Source: an uncultured Collinsella sp.
GTDB lineage: Bacteria > Actinomycetota > Coriobacteriia > Coriobacteriales > Coriobacteriaceae
Length of the DNA: 13,093 nucleotides
Reading direction: 5' to 3'
NCBI GenBank assembly: GCA_934654765.1
Contig: CAKUGX010000046.1
Span: forward strand, 1-13,093
The notes under the pieces are model-generated. The model was not told the DNA's origin. It did no database searches and worked only from the letters and a program-made list of their open reading frames with translations. Positions 7,133 to 13,093 of the stretch are shown here, in pieces (the stretch's first letter is position 1; every line of letters begins with the position of its first letter). The position numbers and the translations under genes are program-made.

Positions 7133-8560
7133 TTAGGCCTCCATCTCGGCGAGTTCCTCCTTGGAGAAGCCGCAAGCAAAGACGACGGCAGCGGCGATGA
7201 CAAAGGAGATTGCCATACCAACGATAGCCCAGACGGTGTTCATCTGGCCACCCTGCAGGTAGTTGGTGAAGACCAGGAAGTTGGACGCACCGCCTGCGAG
7301 GTAGTAGGTAACACCCATGAGGCCGGAGAACACAGCACCGATGGCACCGCCGATGAACATGCCGAGCATGGTGCGACGGAAGCGCATGAGGATACCGAAG
7401 AGCGCGGGCTCGGTGACGCCGCCGGCGATGGCGGAGATGACGTAACCGATGGCGAGAGACTTCTCGTCGGGGTTCTTCATCTTGAGGAAGGCGCCGAAGG
7501 CGCAGCCCCAGACAGCGGCCATAGCGCAGTTGGTGGAAACGAAGACGAAGGGATCGTAGCCGGCAGCGATGATCTGAACCTGAGCGAGCAGGATGACGGG
7601 CATGTGCATGCCGCAGACCACGAAGAGCTGCCAGAAGGCGCCGAGGATGGCCATGACGATCAGGATGCCGATGCCGCCAAGGTCAGCAAGGCCGAAGAGG
7701 GCGTTGGCGATCAGCGTGCCGATCTCGTTGCCGATCGGAGCGAGGACGATGAAGGCGATGGGAATCGTGACGATCATGGTGCAGAACGGCGTGAAGACCG
7801 TGGACAGCACGTCGGGCATGACCTTCTTAAAGAACTTCTCAACAAAGTACAGGACGGGCACCGAGAGGATGATCGGCAGGACGGACTGCTGATAGTTGGC
7901 AGCGGCGATCTGGATGCCATAGACGGAGATGATTCCGCCGCCCTCCTGGGTGGCGACGCTCACCACGGAAGGAGCCATGAGGGCGCCACCGAGCAGCATG
8001 CCCAGAACCGGGGAGGCGCCGAGCTTCTTAGCAGCGGCATAGCCCAGGTAGATGGGGATAAAGGTAAACGTGGCCTCGTACAGGGTGGTGTAGAGGAACG
8101 TGTAGGTCGGGTCGGTGTCGGAAAGGACGCCGAGCATGGTGGGGCCGAGGACCGCAGCGATGGTGCGGAACAGACCGCCGGCCATGAGCAGCGGGATCAG
8201 CTGGGTCATGGAGCCCGACAGATAGTCGAGGATGATGTTGGGCAGGTTCTTGAGCTCGAACTTCTCCTTGGGAGCATCGAGGTTCTCGTCGACCGCGGCA
8301 CCCTGCTTGACGCCGGAGATGGCGACGAACTCGGCGAGCACCTTGGGCACGTTCTGGCCGATGATGACCTGGAGCTGGCTGCCGGCGAACTGGCAACCCA
8401 GAACACCCTTGACCTTCTTGATCTTCTCCACGTCGGCCTTGTTATTGTCCTTGAGCGTCAGACGCAGGCGCGTCATGCAGTTGGTGGCGACGGTGACGTT
8501 CTCCGCGCCGCCCACGAGCTCGAGGACATCGGTGGCAATCTGCTTGTTATCTACTGCCAT
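7133..8560 (-). CDS. PTS EIIBC sugar permease, glucose/beta-glucoside superfamily
   Basis: A 475-residue permease. Residues 1 to about 90 are an EIIB domain with the phospho-cysteine C28 in NCMTRLRL. Most beta-glucoside EIIB domains have histidine before this cysteine; asparagine here resembles the MurP-type motif as I recall it. Residues about 105-465 are an EIIC domain with roughly ten hydrophobic helices and the conserved sugar-site motif GVTEPALFGI, then FRRTMLGMFIGG. There is no C-terminal EIIA domain, so phosphate must come from an EIIA encoded elsewhere. The ATG at 8560 follows GGGGAGGGG; an in-frame ATG five codons upstream overlaps that site. Codon choice is strongly biased (ATC, TTC, CTG/CTC), suggesting high expression. 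It imports and phosphorylates a small sugar or glycoside; the substrate cannot be assigned. It probably heads an operon with the hydrolase downstream. Confidence 0.93.
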   Translation of the reverse strand: MAVDNKQIATDVLELVGGAENVTVATNCMTRLRLTLKDNNKADVEKIKKVKGVLGCQFAGSQLQVIIGQNVPKVLAEFVAISGVKQGAAVDENLDAPKEKFELKNLPNIILDYLSGSMTQLIPLLMAGGLFRTIAAVLGPTMLGVLSDTDPTYTFLYTTLYEATFTFIPIYLGYAAAKKLGASPVLGMLLGGALMAPSVVSVATQEGGGIISVYGIQIAAANYQQSVLPIILSVPVLYFVEKFFKKVMPDVLSTVFTPFCTMIVTIPIAFIVLAPIGNEIGTLIANALFGLADLGGIGILIVMAILGAFWQLFVVCGMHMPVILLAQVQIIAAGYDPFVFVSTNCAMAAVWGCAFGAFLKMKNPDEKSLAIGYVISAIAGGVTEPALFGILMRFRRTMLGMFIGGAIGAVFSGLMGVTYYLAGGASNFLVFTNYLQGGQMNTVWAIVGMAISFVIAAAVVFACGFSKEELAEMEA

Positions 8561-8583
8561 GGGACCCCTCCCCATATCATCGT

Positions 8584-8609
8584 GTGCCTACTCGTTTGGG
8601 CGTAGGCAC
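8584..8609 (-). other. Hairpin in the PTS leader
   Basis: The 7-bp inverted repeat GTGCCTA/TAGGCAC (8584-8590 with 8603-8609) encloses a 12-base loop, 23 bases before the PTS start codon. It could influence translation or mRNA stability. No antiterminator-type arrangement was seen. Confidence 0.4.
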
Positions 8610-8666
8610 GCCTTTGGCTCGGCGACTATAACCCCTTACGGTTGCCGAACCCTTGGATACGCTGTC

Positions 8667-8683
8667 GTAAACAAAGTGTTTAC
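8667..8683. promoter_or_regulatory. Candidate operator upstream of the PTS gene
   Basis: Perfect 7-bp inverted repeat with a 3-base centre, GTAAACAAAGTGTTTAC. It lies just downstream of the candidate PTS promoter, where a bound repressor would block transcription. Related palindromes with TAAAC/GTTTA half-sites occur at 8905-8918 and 8988-9001. The binding protein is unknown. Confidence 0.5.
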
Positions 8684-8701
8684 TGAACGTTTACGGGCTT
8701 T

Positions 8702-8731
8702 AGTTTACACGGAATGCCTAATTTGTGGCAA
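8702..8731 (-). promoter_or_regulatory. Candidate promoter for the PTS gene
   Basis: On the minus strand, TTGCCA (8731-8726) and TAAACT (8707-8702) are separated by 18 bases, giving a predicted start near 8695 and a leader of about 135 bases. Match is 5/6 and 4/6 to sigma-70-type consensus. The surrounding DNA is AT-rich compared with the genes. Confidence 0.35.
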
Positions 8732-8865
8732 TTTTGCCGTTTGCCGTCCGGTGAACGGTAGGAAATCGGGGGTGAACGTATTTGAGTGGCAGGGGATTGT
8801 CTATTTACCGCATTATCGCTATATGCCTATTTACGTGGTCTTTTACTTTGACTGACGCCTCTGTA

Positions 8866-8887
8866 TTTTGTTCACTCGTCAACAAAA
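8866..8887. promoter_or_regulatory. Inverted repeat in the divergent control region
   Basis: TTTTGTT and AACAAAA (8866-8872 and 8881-8887) flank CACTCGTC. A partly related sequence occurs inverted near 8922-8937 (TTGTTGAGTG). These could be binding sites for a regulator of the divergent genes; only the symmetry supports this. Confidence 0.3.
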
Positions 8888-8904
8888 GCCCTGATAGATG
8901 GTGA

Positions 8905-8918
8905 TAAACGACTGTTTA
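8905..8918. promoter_or_regulatory. Candidate operator in the middle of the divergent region
   Basis: TAAACGACTGTTTA has the same TAAAC/GTTTA half-sites as the palindromes at 8667-8683 and 8988-9001, with a different centre (4 bases between five-base arms). Confidence 0.35.
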
Positions 8919-8946
8919 GTAGTTTGTTGAGTGTTCATTTTGACCG

Positions 8947-8976
8947 TTTACCGAGTTCATCTGCCTGTTCTGTAAT
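8947..8976 (+). promoter_or_regulatory. Candidate promoter for the esterase gene
   Basis: TTTACC (8947-8952) and TGTAAT (8971-8976) are separated by 18 bases; the -10 matches consensus at 5 of 6 positions. The predicted start near 8983 lies 5 bases before a 14-bp palindrome (8988-9001) and about 68 bases before the esterase start codon. Confidence 0.4.
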
Positions 8977-8987
8977 TCTGCATTACA

Positions 8988-9001
8988 CTAAACATGTTTA
9001 G
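8988..9001. promoter_or_regulatory. Candidate operator upstream of the esterase gene
   Basis: CTAAACATGTTTAG is a perfect 14-bp palindrome sharing TAAAC/GTTTA half-sites with the site upstream of the PTS gene. It sits immediately after the predicted transcription start, the same position relative to the promoter as the PTS-side palindrome. Confidence 0.5.
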
Positions 9002-9050
9002 ATTGTATTGCCGCAAGTGCCTGCCGCACGCGGCGCAAGGGAGGCAGCTC

Positions 9051-10388
9051 ATGGAACTCAAATCGTGCACCTACGCAACCGTCACCACCTTGGGCGACTT
9101 TGGCCCCTGGATCAGCAAAGTCGTGCTCGATTTGCCGTGCGCCGTGCGCACCAATGACGTCGACGCGAACTCCTTCCATATATATGTAGAGCGCCACGAG
9201 CGCTCGGGCGAGGTTCTGATGCGCAAGGAGCGCGGCGCCGACCACGCCGTGCCTTCCGTGGGCTACATCGACGTACTCGCCGCCTATCCGTGCGACGAAA
9301 ACGGCCGCAAGCTCGCCTTTGGTACCCATGTGGCACTCGAGGTCGCCGAGCAGCGCCTGACCAAGACCATCGAGGGCGGCGTGATGGGCTCGCGAATGCT
9401 CGATGACCAGCTGCGCATCACGCAGCTCGCAGCCCTTCCCGGCAACGACGGCGACGACCCCACCTGCGGCCTGATCTTCGACGCCTGCCGCGGCGACATC
9501 TGCCCTGCGCTCAAGGGCTGGAGCAACGCCACGCAAAAGACCGCTGTCAATGGCATCGCACTCGAGTACGGCTTCTTTGAACCGAGCTTTAAGGCCGAGG
9601 ACTCGGCATGCTTCAATCCCTTCGCGCCCGAGGCCACAGTCGTGCCCCAGAAGGCCCCGCTCGTGGTGTACCTGCACGGCGCCGGCGAGGGCAAGGGCGC
9701 CACGCAGGGCGAGGGCGCCACGCGCGCCTATATCGGCAACCGCGTGACGGCCATCAGCCAGGCGCAGATTCAGCGCTATTTTGGCGGCTTTGCTTGGGTG
9801 CTCGTGCCGCAGTCGCCCACATTTTGGATGGACAACGGCGTCGAGCAGCTCGGCCACTCCAACCAGAGTATCTACTCCCCCGTCATTAAGGCGCTCATCG
9901 ACGAGTTTGTTGCCGAGCATGCCGACCGCATCGACACCGACCGCATCGTGGTCGCCGGCCTTTCCAACGGCGGCTTTATGACGCTGCGCCTGTGCGCCGA
10001 CTACCCCGATTTCTTCGCCGCGGGCCTTCCCTGCTGCGCGCCGTGGTACAACGCCACGGACGAGGACGTCGCCGCCCTTGCAAAGACGCCGCTGTGGTTT
10101 ACGCACTCCAAGGGCGACGAGCTCGTGTCTCCGCAGGAGACCGTGCTGCCGCTCACGGCTCGTCTGCGCGCTGCCGGCGCCAACGTGCACCTCACGTACT
10201 TTAGCCATGTCGAGGACCTGACCGGGCGCTACCGCGAGGCCGACGGCTCGCCCAAGAAGACGTTCAACCATGGCGTGTGGATCCACCAATTCAACGACCT
10301 GTGTTATCAAGACATCGACGGGGGCAACGTACTCATCGACGGCGAGCCGGTGGGCTGCTGGGAGTGGTCGGCCAGGGTTTCGAGGTAA
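9051..10388 (+). CDS. Alpha/beta-hydrolase esterase with Ig-like N-terminal domain
   Basis: A 445-residue protein. The first 150 or so residues resemble the Ig-like N-terminal domain attached to some esterases. The alpha/beta-hydrolase core begins at LVVYLHGAGEG (204-214, oxyanion-hole loop), with nucleophile S305 in GLSNGG, probable acid D356 in KGDELV, and probable base H407 in NHGVW; the H-x-x-W pattern is common in feruloyl/acetyl-esterase-like members. ATG at 9051 follows GGGAGG by 6 bases; an in-frame ATG at 8994 lies inside a palindrome with no ribosome site and is rejected. No signal peptide, so the enzyme is cytoplasmic. It is divergent from the PTS-hydrolase pair and probably removes acyl groups from an imported sugar. 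A peptidase role is less likely but not excluded. Confidence 0.88.
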   Translation: MELKSCTYATVTTLGDFGPWISKVVLDLPCAVRTNDVDANSFHIYVERHERSGEVLMRKERGADHAVPSVGYIDVLAAYPCDENGRKLAFGTHVALEVAEQRLTKTIEGGVMGSRMLDDQLRITQLAALPGNDGDDPTCGLIFDACRGDICPALKGWSNATQKTAVNGIALEYGFFEPSFKAEDSACFNPFAPEATVVPQKAPLVVYLHGAGEGKGATQGEGATRAYIGNRVTAISQAQIQRYFGGFAWVLVPQSPTFWMDNGVEQLGHSNQSIYSPVIKALIDEFVAEHADRIDTDRIVVAGLSNGGFMTLRLCADYPDFFAAGLPCCAPWYNATDEDVAALAKTPLWFTHSKGDELVSPQETVLPLTARLRAAGANVHLTYFSHVEDLTGRYREADGSPKKTFNHGVWIHQFNDLCYQDIDGGNVLIDGEPVGCWEWSARVSR

Positions 10389-10398
10389 CCATCCCATC

Positions 10399-10523
10399 GG
10401 GGCCCTGACCTTTAGTTTTGTAAACGTCCTCGCGCATGAGTCCCACTTATCCTGCTCCTTCGGAGCAACGGATAAGCGGGACCCGCGCTGCGGAATGTTT
10501 ACAAAACTAAAGGTCAGGGCCCC
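10399..10523. repeat. Long palindromic element with perfect 27-bp arms
   Basis: Bases 10399-10425 (starting GGGGCCCTGACC) are the exact reverse complement of 10497-10523. The inner 71 bases form a second, imperfect stem (GTCCCACTTATCC against GGATAAGCGGGAC) capped by TGCTCC-TTC-GGAGCA. It begins 10 bases after the esterase stop. Neither side has a T-run, so it is not a standard terminator. It could be a MITE-like repeat or a very stable RNA hairpin between two co-directional genes. Confidence 0.85.
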
Positions 10524-10652
10524 TAGGTTAACGTTGTTCGAAACGCTGGGCGAGCGCTTCTAGCGGGCCGCCGGGTTGACGGCGATGAGGGCGGGGGGTC
10601 CCGTCTTGCCTTGCGCGTAACTGGCTGAAATGATTTTGGTTGGAGCTTTCTT

Positions 10653-12164
10653 ATGTCCCAAGAGTTGACTCGGGTAATTGTTACTACTGATATGGAAGTC
10701 GATGATATGAACTCGCTCGTTCATTTGGCTCTGTATCTTAACTTGCTTGATGTGCAGGCTGTGGTGTATACGGCTTCGCAGTATCACTTTCTTGGGGATG
10801 GGGTCCATACGCTTGGTGAGGTGAATCTGCATTGGCGGACTAAAGGGCGTCGTTCCTATGAGTGGGATGTTGTGCCTCATGAGCCTGATCCGCTGGCTGG
10901 GGAGCTTCTTGAGTATCGGCCGTTTCCTGAGCATTGGATTGAGAGCCTTTGGAGCAATGAGTATGCCCAGGCTTGGCCGCAGCTGCAGGCGAATGCCGCT
11001 GCCGCCGGTGAGCCGCCGTTTCCCACGCCTGCTCAGATGATTGAGCGTACCTTTGCTGGGAACGTTGCCTTTGAGGGCGATGTGCGCGAGGAGACTGAAG
11101 GTTCGCGCGCGATTGCTCAAGCGATTTTGGATGATGATCCGCGCACGCTTTGGCTGCTCAGTTGGGGCGGCATGAACACCATCGTCCGTTCTTTCATGAG
11201 CATTGCTGAGCGATATCGCGATACGCCTGAGTGGCCTTCTGTGCAGCAGCGTGTCTATCAGAAGGTGCGTGTGATGGGCGTTGCCGATGGCGTGGGGCAG
11301 GACAATTCTTGGCTCGACCATGGACGCGAGCTTTTTCCCGAGCTCATCTTTTGGTGCGTGCCCTATATGTACGGCGGCTACGTTGATGCCAAGATGGCTC
11401 AGCCCGATACGCTGCCGCTGTTTCAGGCTCCCTGGCCTGCACAGAACCTCACCCAAGGCAACGGCCCCCTTATGGCGCGCTACATGCTCTATGGCGATGG
11501 CAAGGTGTACGAAAACGAGCCCGAGCGATTCCAGTTTGGCAAGCATGCCCGCTTGGATTGGGGCTTGGAAGGCATGCCCGCAATGCAGTTTGAGCGCGGC
11601 GATTTTATGGCCGAGGGCGACAGCATGACCTATATTCCGCTGCTGCCGTTTGGTCTGCGCGGCATCGATAACCGCGACTTTGACACGTTGCTCGGCCGCA
11701 TGTTCCTTGACGGGCATCCCGACTCGGATGCGCCCGCCGGTTTTGCCGCTATGGGCGCGTCGGTGGAGGGCAACCCGAACCCATATCTGCGCGCTTATCA
11801 GGAAGACTTTGCCGCTCGAGCACAGTGGTGCGCGCATGAGCCGGCGTCCTGTTCGCATCCGGCGCATGCTGTTGAGGCTACGGCCGACCGCAGCGCCGCC
11901 GCCGGCGAGCGCGTTGCCCTTGCGGCGACCGTCATCGACCCCGACGGCAAGGGCTTCGACGCACACTGGGATGTCGCCATAGGGCCATCGAACTATGCAG
12001 GCGCCCAAGACCTGCCGCTGTGGCAGGAATGCGCGGTGGACGCCGCCTTTACCGTGCCCACCGATGCACAACCCGGTGACCGCTTCGTGCTCACCCTCAG
12101 CGTGCAAACGCATGCCGAGCGCCCCTGCACCCGCTATGCCCAGGTCGCTATTACTGTCGCGTAG
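10653..12164 (+). CDS. DUF1593 nucleoside-hydrolase-like / Sde182-family protein, cytoplasmic
   Basis: A 503-residue protein with two domains. Residues 5 to about 340 match the DUF1593 nucleoside-hydrolase-like fold: RVIVTTDMEVDD (7-18) carries the acidic cluster D13/E15/D17/D18 equivalent to the calcium-binding DxDxxxDD motif of nucleoside hydrolases, followed later by LLSWGGMNTIVRSF and QDNSWLDHGRELFPELIFW. The last 95 residues are an Ig-like domain like the C-terminus of Sde182 proteins (DPDGKG, then a TRYAQVAITV end). Family members are usually secreted, but this one has no signal peptide. ATG at 10653 follows GGAG by 7 bases. Codon use shifts along the gene, AT-ending early and GC-ending late. 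It is co-directional with the esterase 264 bases upstream. The reaction is unknown; N- or O-glycosyl hydrolysis of an imported sugar is an inference. Confidence 0.88.
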   Translation: MSQELTRVIVTTDMEVDDMNSLVHLALYLNLLDVQAVVYTASQYHFLGDGVHTLGEVNLHWRTKGRRSYEWDVVPHEPDPLAGELLEYRPFPEHWIESLWSNEYAQAWPQLQANAAAAGEPPFPTPAQMIERTFAGNVAFEGDVREETEGSRAIAQAILDDDPRTLWLLSWGGMNTIVRSFMSIAERYRDTPEWPSVQQRVYQKVRVMGVADGVGQDNSWLDHGRELFPELIFWCVPYMYGGYVDAKMAQPDTLPLFQAPWPAQNLTQGNGPLMARYMLYGDGKVYENEPERFQFGKHARLDWGLEGMPAMQFERGDFMAEGDSMTYIPLLPFGLRGIDNRDFDTLLGRMFLDGHPDSDAPAGFAAMGASVEGNPNPYLRAYQEDFAARAQWCAHEPASCSHPAHAVEATADRSAAAGERVALAATVIDPDGKGFDAHWDVAIGPSNYAGAQDLPLWQECAVDAAFTVPTDAQPGDRFVLTLSVQTHAERPCTRYAQVAITVA

Positions 12165-12174
12165 CAGGCGACAG
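12154..12174 (+). other. Hairpin overlapping the stop codon
   Basis: CTGTCGC (12154-12160) pairs perfectly with GCGACAG (12168-12174), with the TAG stop codon in the 7-base loop. No T-run follows, so it is at best a weak or factor-assisted terminator. Confidence 0.4.
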
Positions 12175-12200
12175 GCCCACATTCGGCAAAGACTGTCTCC

Positions 12201-12214
12201 AACGACTAGTCGTT
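12201..12214. promoter_or_regulatory. 14-bp perfect palindrome, possible binding site
   Basis: AACGACTAGTCGTT is its own reverse complement, with no central spacer. It lies 37 bases after the DUF1593-family gene and 27 bases before the second palindromic repeat. It could be a protein-binding site, but no role is shown. Confidence 0.3.
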
Positions 12215-12240
12215 TAAGAACGTCCCCGATGACTACCCAG

Positions 12241-12309
12241 AAGTTGCGGTGGAATAGTTCCTGTTTGGGCCTCTAAGGCCGCCATTTAGGAACTATTTCA
12301 CCGCAAGTT
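12241..12309. repeat. Palindromic repeat element, copy 2
   Basis: A 69-bp imperfect palindrome sharing its arms and the CCTGTTTG ... CATTTAGG shoulders with copy 1 (5473-5539). The apex differs (GGCCT-CTA-AGGCC here) but still pairs. One G/T pair replaces the A/C mismatch of copy 1. It lies between two co-directional genes. The rest of the 274-base gap (12165-12438) shows no gene. Confidence 0.85.
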
Positions 12310-12392
12310 ATTTGGGGATGAAAAATGGGCCATGTGTCCCAGTTGTGGAGACCTCTTGAGCCGTCTGGGTATCGTGAAAGATCGCGCGCTCC

Positions 12393-12430
12393 CCCATCAT
12401 CAAAAGTGACACACGCTACCTGTTGATGGG
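12393..12430 (+). promoter_or_regulatory. Hairpin that may mask the ribosome-binding site of the DUF4428 gene
   Basis: CCCATCA (12393-12399) is complementary to TGATGGG (12424-12430), which overlaps the GGGAGG ribosome site at 12428-12433. Pairing would partly hide the site and could modulate translation. The stem is short and the loop is 24 bases. Confidence 0.3.
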
Positions 12431-12438
12431 AGGCAACC

Positions 12439-13093
12439 ATGGGCTTCTTTGACAAGATGTTCGAGAAGAAAGAGTGCGCGATTTGCGGTACTGAGCTGGG
12501 GCTTCTAGGTAAGACCAAAATCAGCGAAGGCTACCTGTGCAAAGAATGCGTCGGCAAGCTCTCCCCCTTCTTTGGCGGTTATCGCTCTAGCACTGCGGAC
12601 GACATTCGCGAGCAGCTCGCCTATCGCGAGGCCAATGCCGAGCGCCTGGCATCGTTCAATCCCACGCGCACGCTCTCGGCCGGACGCACCAATATTATGC
12701 TCGATGAGGATGCGGGCCTGCTGATCATTACCTCGCAGACTCGCTGGCGCGATGCCAATCCCGACATCATCGAGTTCTCGCAGGTGCTCGGCTGCGATAT
12801 GGATATCGATGAGCATCGCACCGAAATCTATCGCGAGACCAAGGACGGCGAGCGCAAGAGCTACGACCCGCCGCGCTACGACCTGGATTACGACTTTAAC
12901 CTGACCATCCACGTCAACACGCCGTACTTTACCGAGATCGACCTGCGCGTGAACGACTCCACCATTGAGCAGCGCGGGTCCATCGAGTACCGCGAGGCCA
13001 AACGTCAGGCAACCGAAGTCCGCGACGCGCTGGTGCAGCTGCGTCAGGAAACGCGCGACAGCGTCGTGGCCGCTAAGGCCCCCAAGACCGCGG
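12439..13093 (+). CDS. DUF4428 zinc-ribbon protein, C-terminus cut by window end
   Basis: An open frame of 218 codons running off the window. The N-terminus has two CxxC pairs, C13/C16 (CAICG) and C34/C37 (CKEC), separated by a GLLGKTKISEGYL segment, the pattern of the DUF4428 zinc-ribbon domain. After it come a basic/acidic helix (about 52-65) and a beta-rich region with DAGLLIITSQTRW and YDFNLTIHVNTPYFTEIDLRVND, as seen in uncharacterised Firmicutes and Actinobacteria proteins. ATG at 12439 is 5 bases after GGGAGG. No signal peptide or membrane segment is visible, so it is probably cytoplasmic. Function unknown. It is unrelated in sequence to the zinc-ribbon protein at 1639-3201 beyond the metal-binding motif. 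Confidence 0.85.
   Translation, partial: MGFFDKMFEKKECAICGTELGLLGKTKISEGYLCKECVGKLSPFFGGYRSSTADDIREQLAYREANAERLASFNPTRTLSAGRTNIMLDEDAGLLIITSQTRWRDANPDIIEFSQVLGCDMDIDEHRTEIYRETKDGERKSYDPPRYDLDYDFNLTIHVNTPYFTEIDLRVNDSTIEQRGSIEYREAKRQATEVRDALVQLRQETRDSVVAAKAPKTA

Noticed and set aside
7127-8605. A 492-codon plus-strand open frame opposite the PTS gene
   Set aside because: Extremely Asp/Glu/His/Gly-rich with no recognisable domain. It is the mirror of the biased codons of the EIIBC gene.
8232-8855. A 207-codon plus-strand open frame reaching into the divergent control region
   Set aside because: Most of it is antisense to the PTS gene and the remainder covers the AT-rich regulatory DNA.
8667-9001. 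Short repeats in the divergent region as a CRISPR-like array
   Set aside because: The repeats are 8-17 bases, unevenly spaced and palindromic, more like operator sites; there are no uniform spacers or cas genes.
8988-10397. A 469-codon minus-strand open frame opposite the esterase gene
   Set aside because: The plus-strand frame has a catalytic serine motif, a ribosome site and a promoter; the antisense frame has none of these.
10399-10523. Reading the 125-bp palindrome as a normal rho-independent terminator
   Set aside because: No T-run follows on either strand and the stem is far longer than usual terminators.
10560-12182. A 540-codon minus-strand open frame opposite the DUF1593-family gene
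   Set aside because: The sense strand carries the conserved acidic motif and Ig-like domain; the antisense frame is a shadow.

Overview
The window looks like chromosome from a high-GC Gram-positive anaerobe, most likely a Coriobacteriia member such as Collinsella or a relative. This rests on GC-rich coding with strong GC3 bias, purine-rich Shine-Dalgarno sites, a LuxR-type regulator fused to a large polytopic membrane domain (a protein type abundant in Coriobacteriia), lipoproteins with clear lipoboxes, and PTS-based sugar uptake. The genus is an inference from family knowledge; no rRNA or other marker gene is present.

Layout. Bases 1-57 look like the terminal end of an IS3/IS150-type insertion sequence that continues out of the window. 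From about 86 to 3671 a minus-strand cluster is read in the order: membrane-anchored small protein (3671-3219), double zinc-ribbon protein (3201-1639), and two tandem paralogous lipoproteins (1563-808 and 772-86). Its function is unknown. A perfect 14-bp-stem terminator hairpin (3777-3813) ends the next minus-strand gene, a 514-residue membrane-LuxR regulator (5360-3816). Part of the same hairpin sequence recurs at 58-77, where the IS end appears to have cut it in half.

From 5610 to 12164 there is what looks like a carbohydrate locus built around a divergent control region. On the minus strand are a PTS EIIBC permease (8560-7133) and a DUF4038/GH140-like apiosidase-family hydrolase (6923-5610). 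On the plus strand are an alpha/beta-hydrolase esterase with an Ig-like N-terminus (9051-10388) and a DUF1593/Sde182-type nucleoside-hydrolase-like protein (10653-12164). None of the three enzymes has a signal peptide. The simplest reading is uptake and phosphorylation of a small glycoside by the PTS, followed by de-esterification and glycosidic cleavage in the cytoplasm. The substrate cannot be told from sequence. The AT-rich 490-bp space between the divergent genes holds two candidate promoters, each with a TAAAC/GTTTA palindrome just downstream of its -10, which suggests a shared repressor that is not encoded here.

The intergenic spaces carry unusual palindromic DNA: two copies of a 67-69 bp imperfect palindrome (5473-5539 and 12241-12309) with conserved arms and a different but still pairing apex, and a 125-bp palindrome with perfect 27-bp arms (10399-10523). 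The right edge holds the start of a DUF4428 zinc-ribbon gene (12439 onward), cut by the window end. No tRNA, rRNA or CRISPR array was seen.
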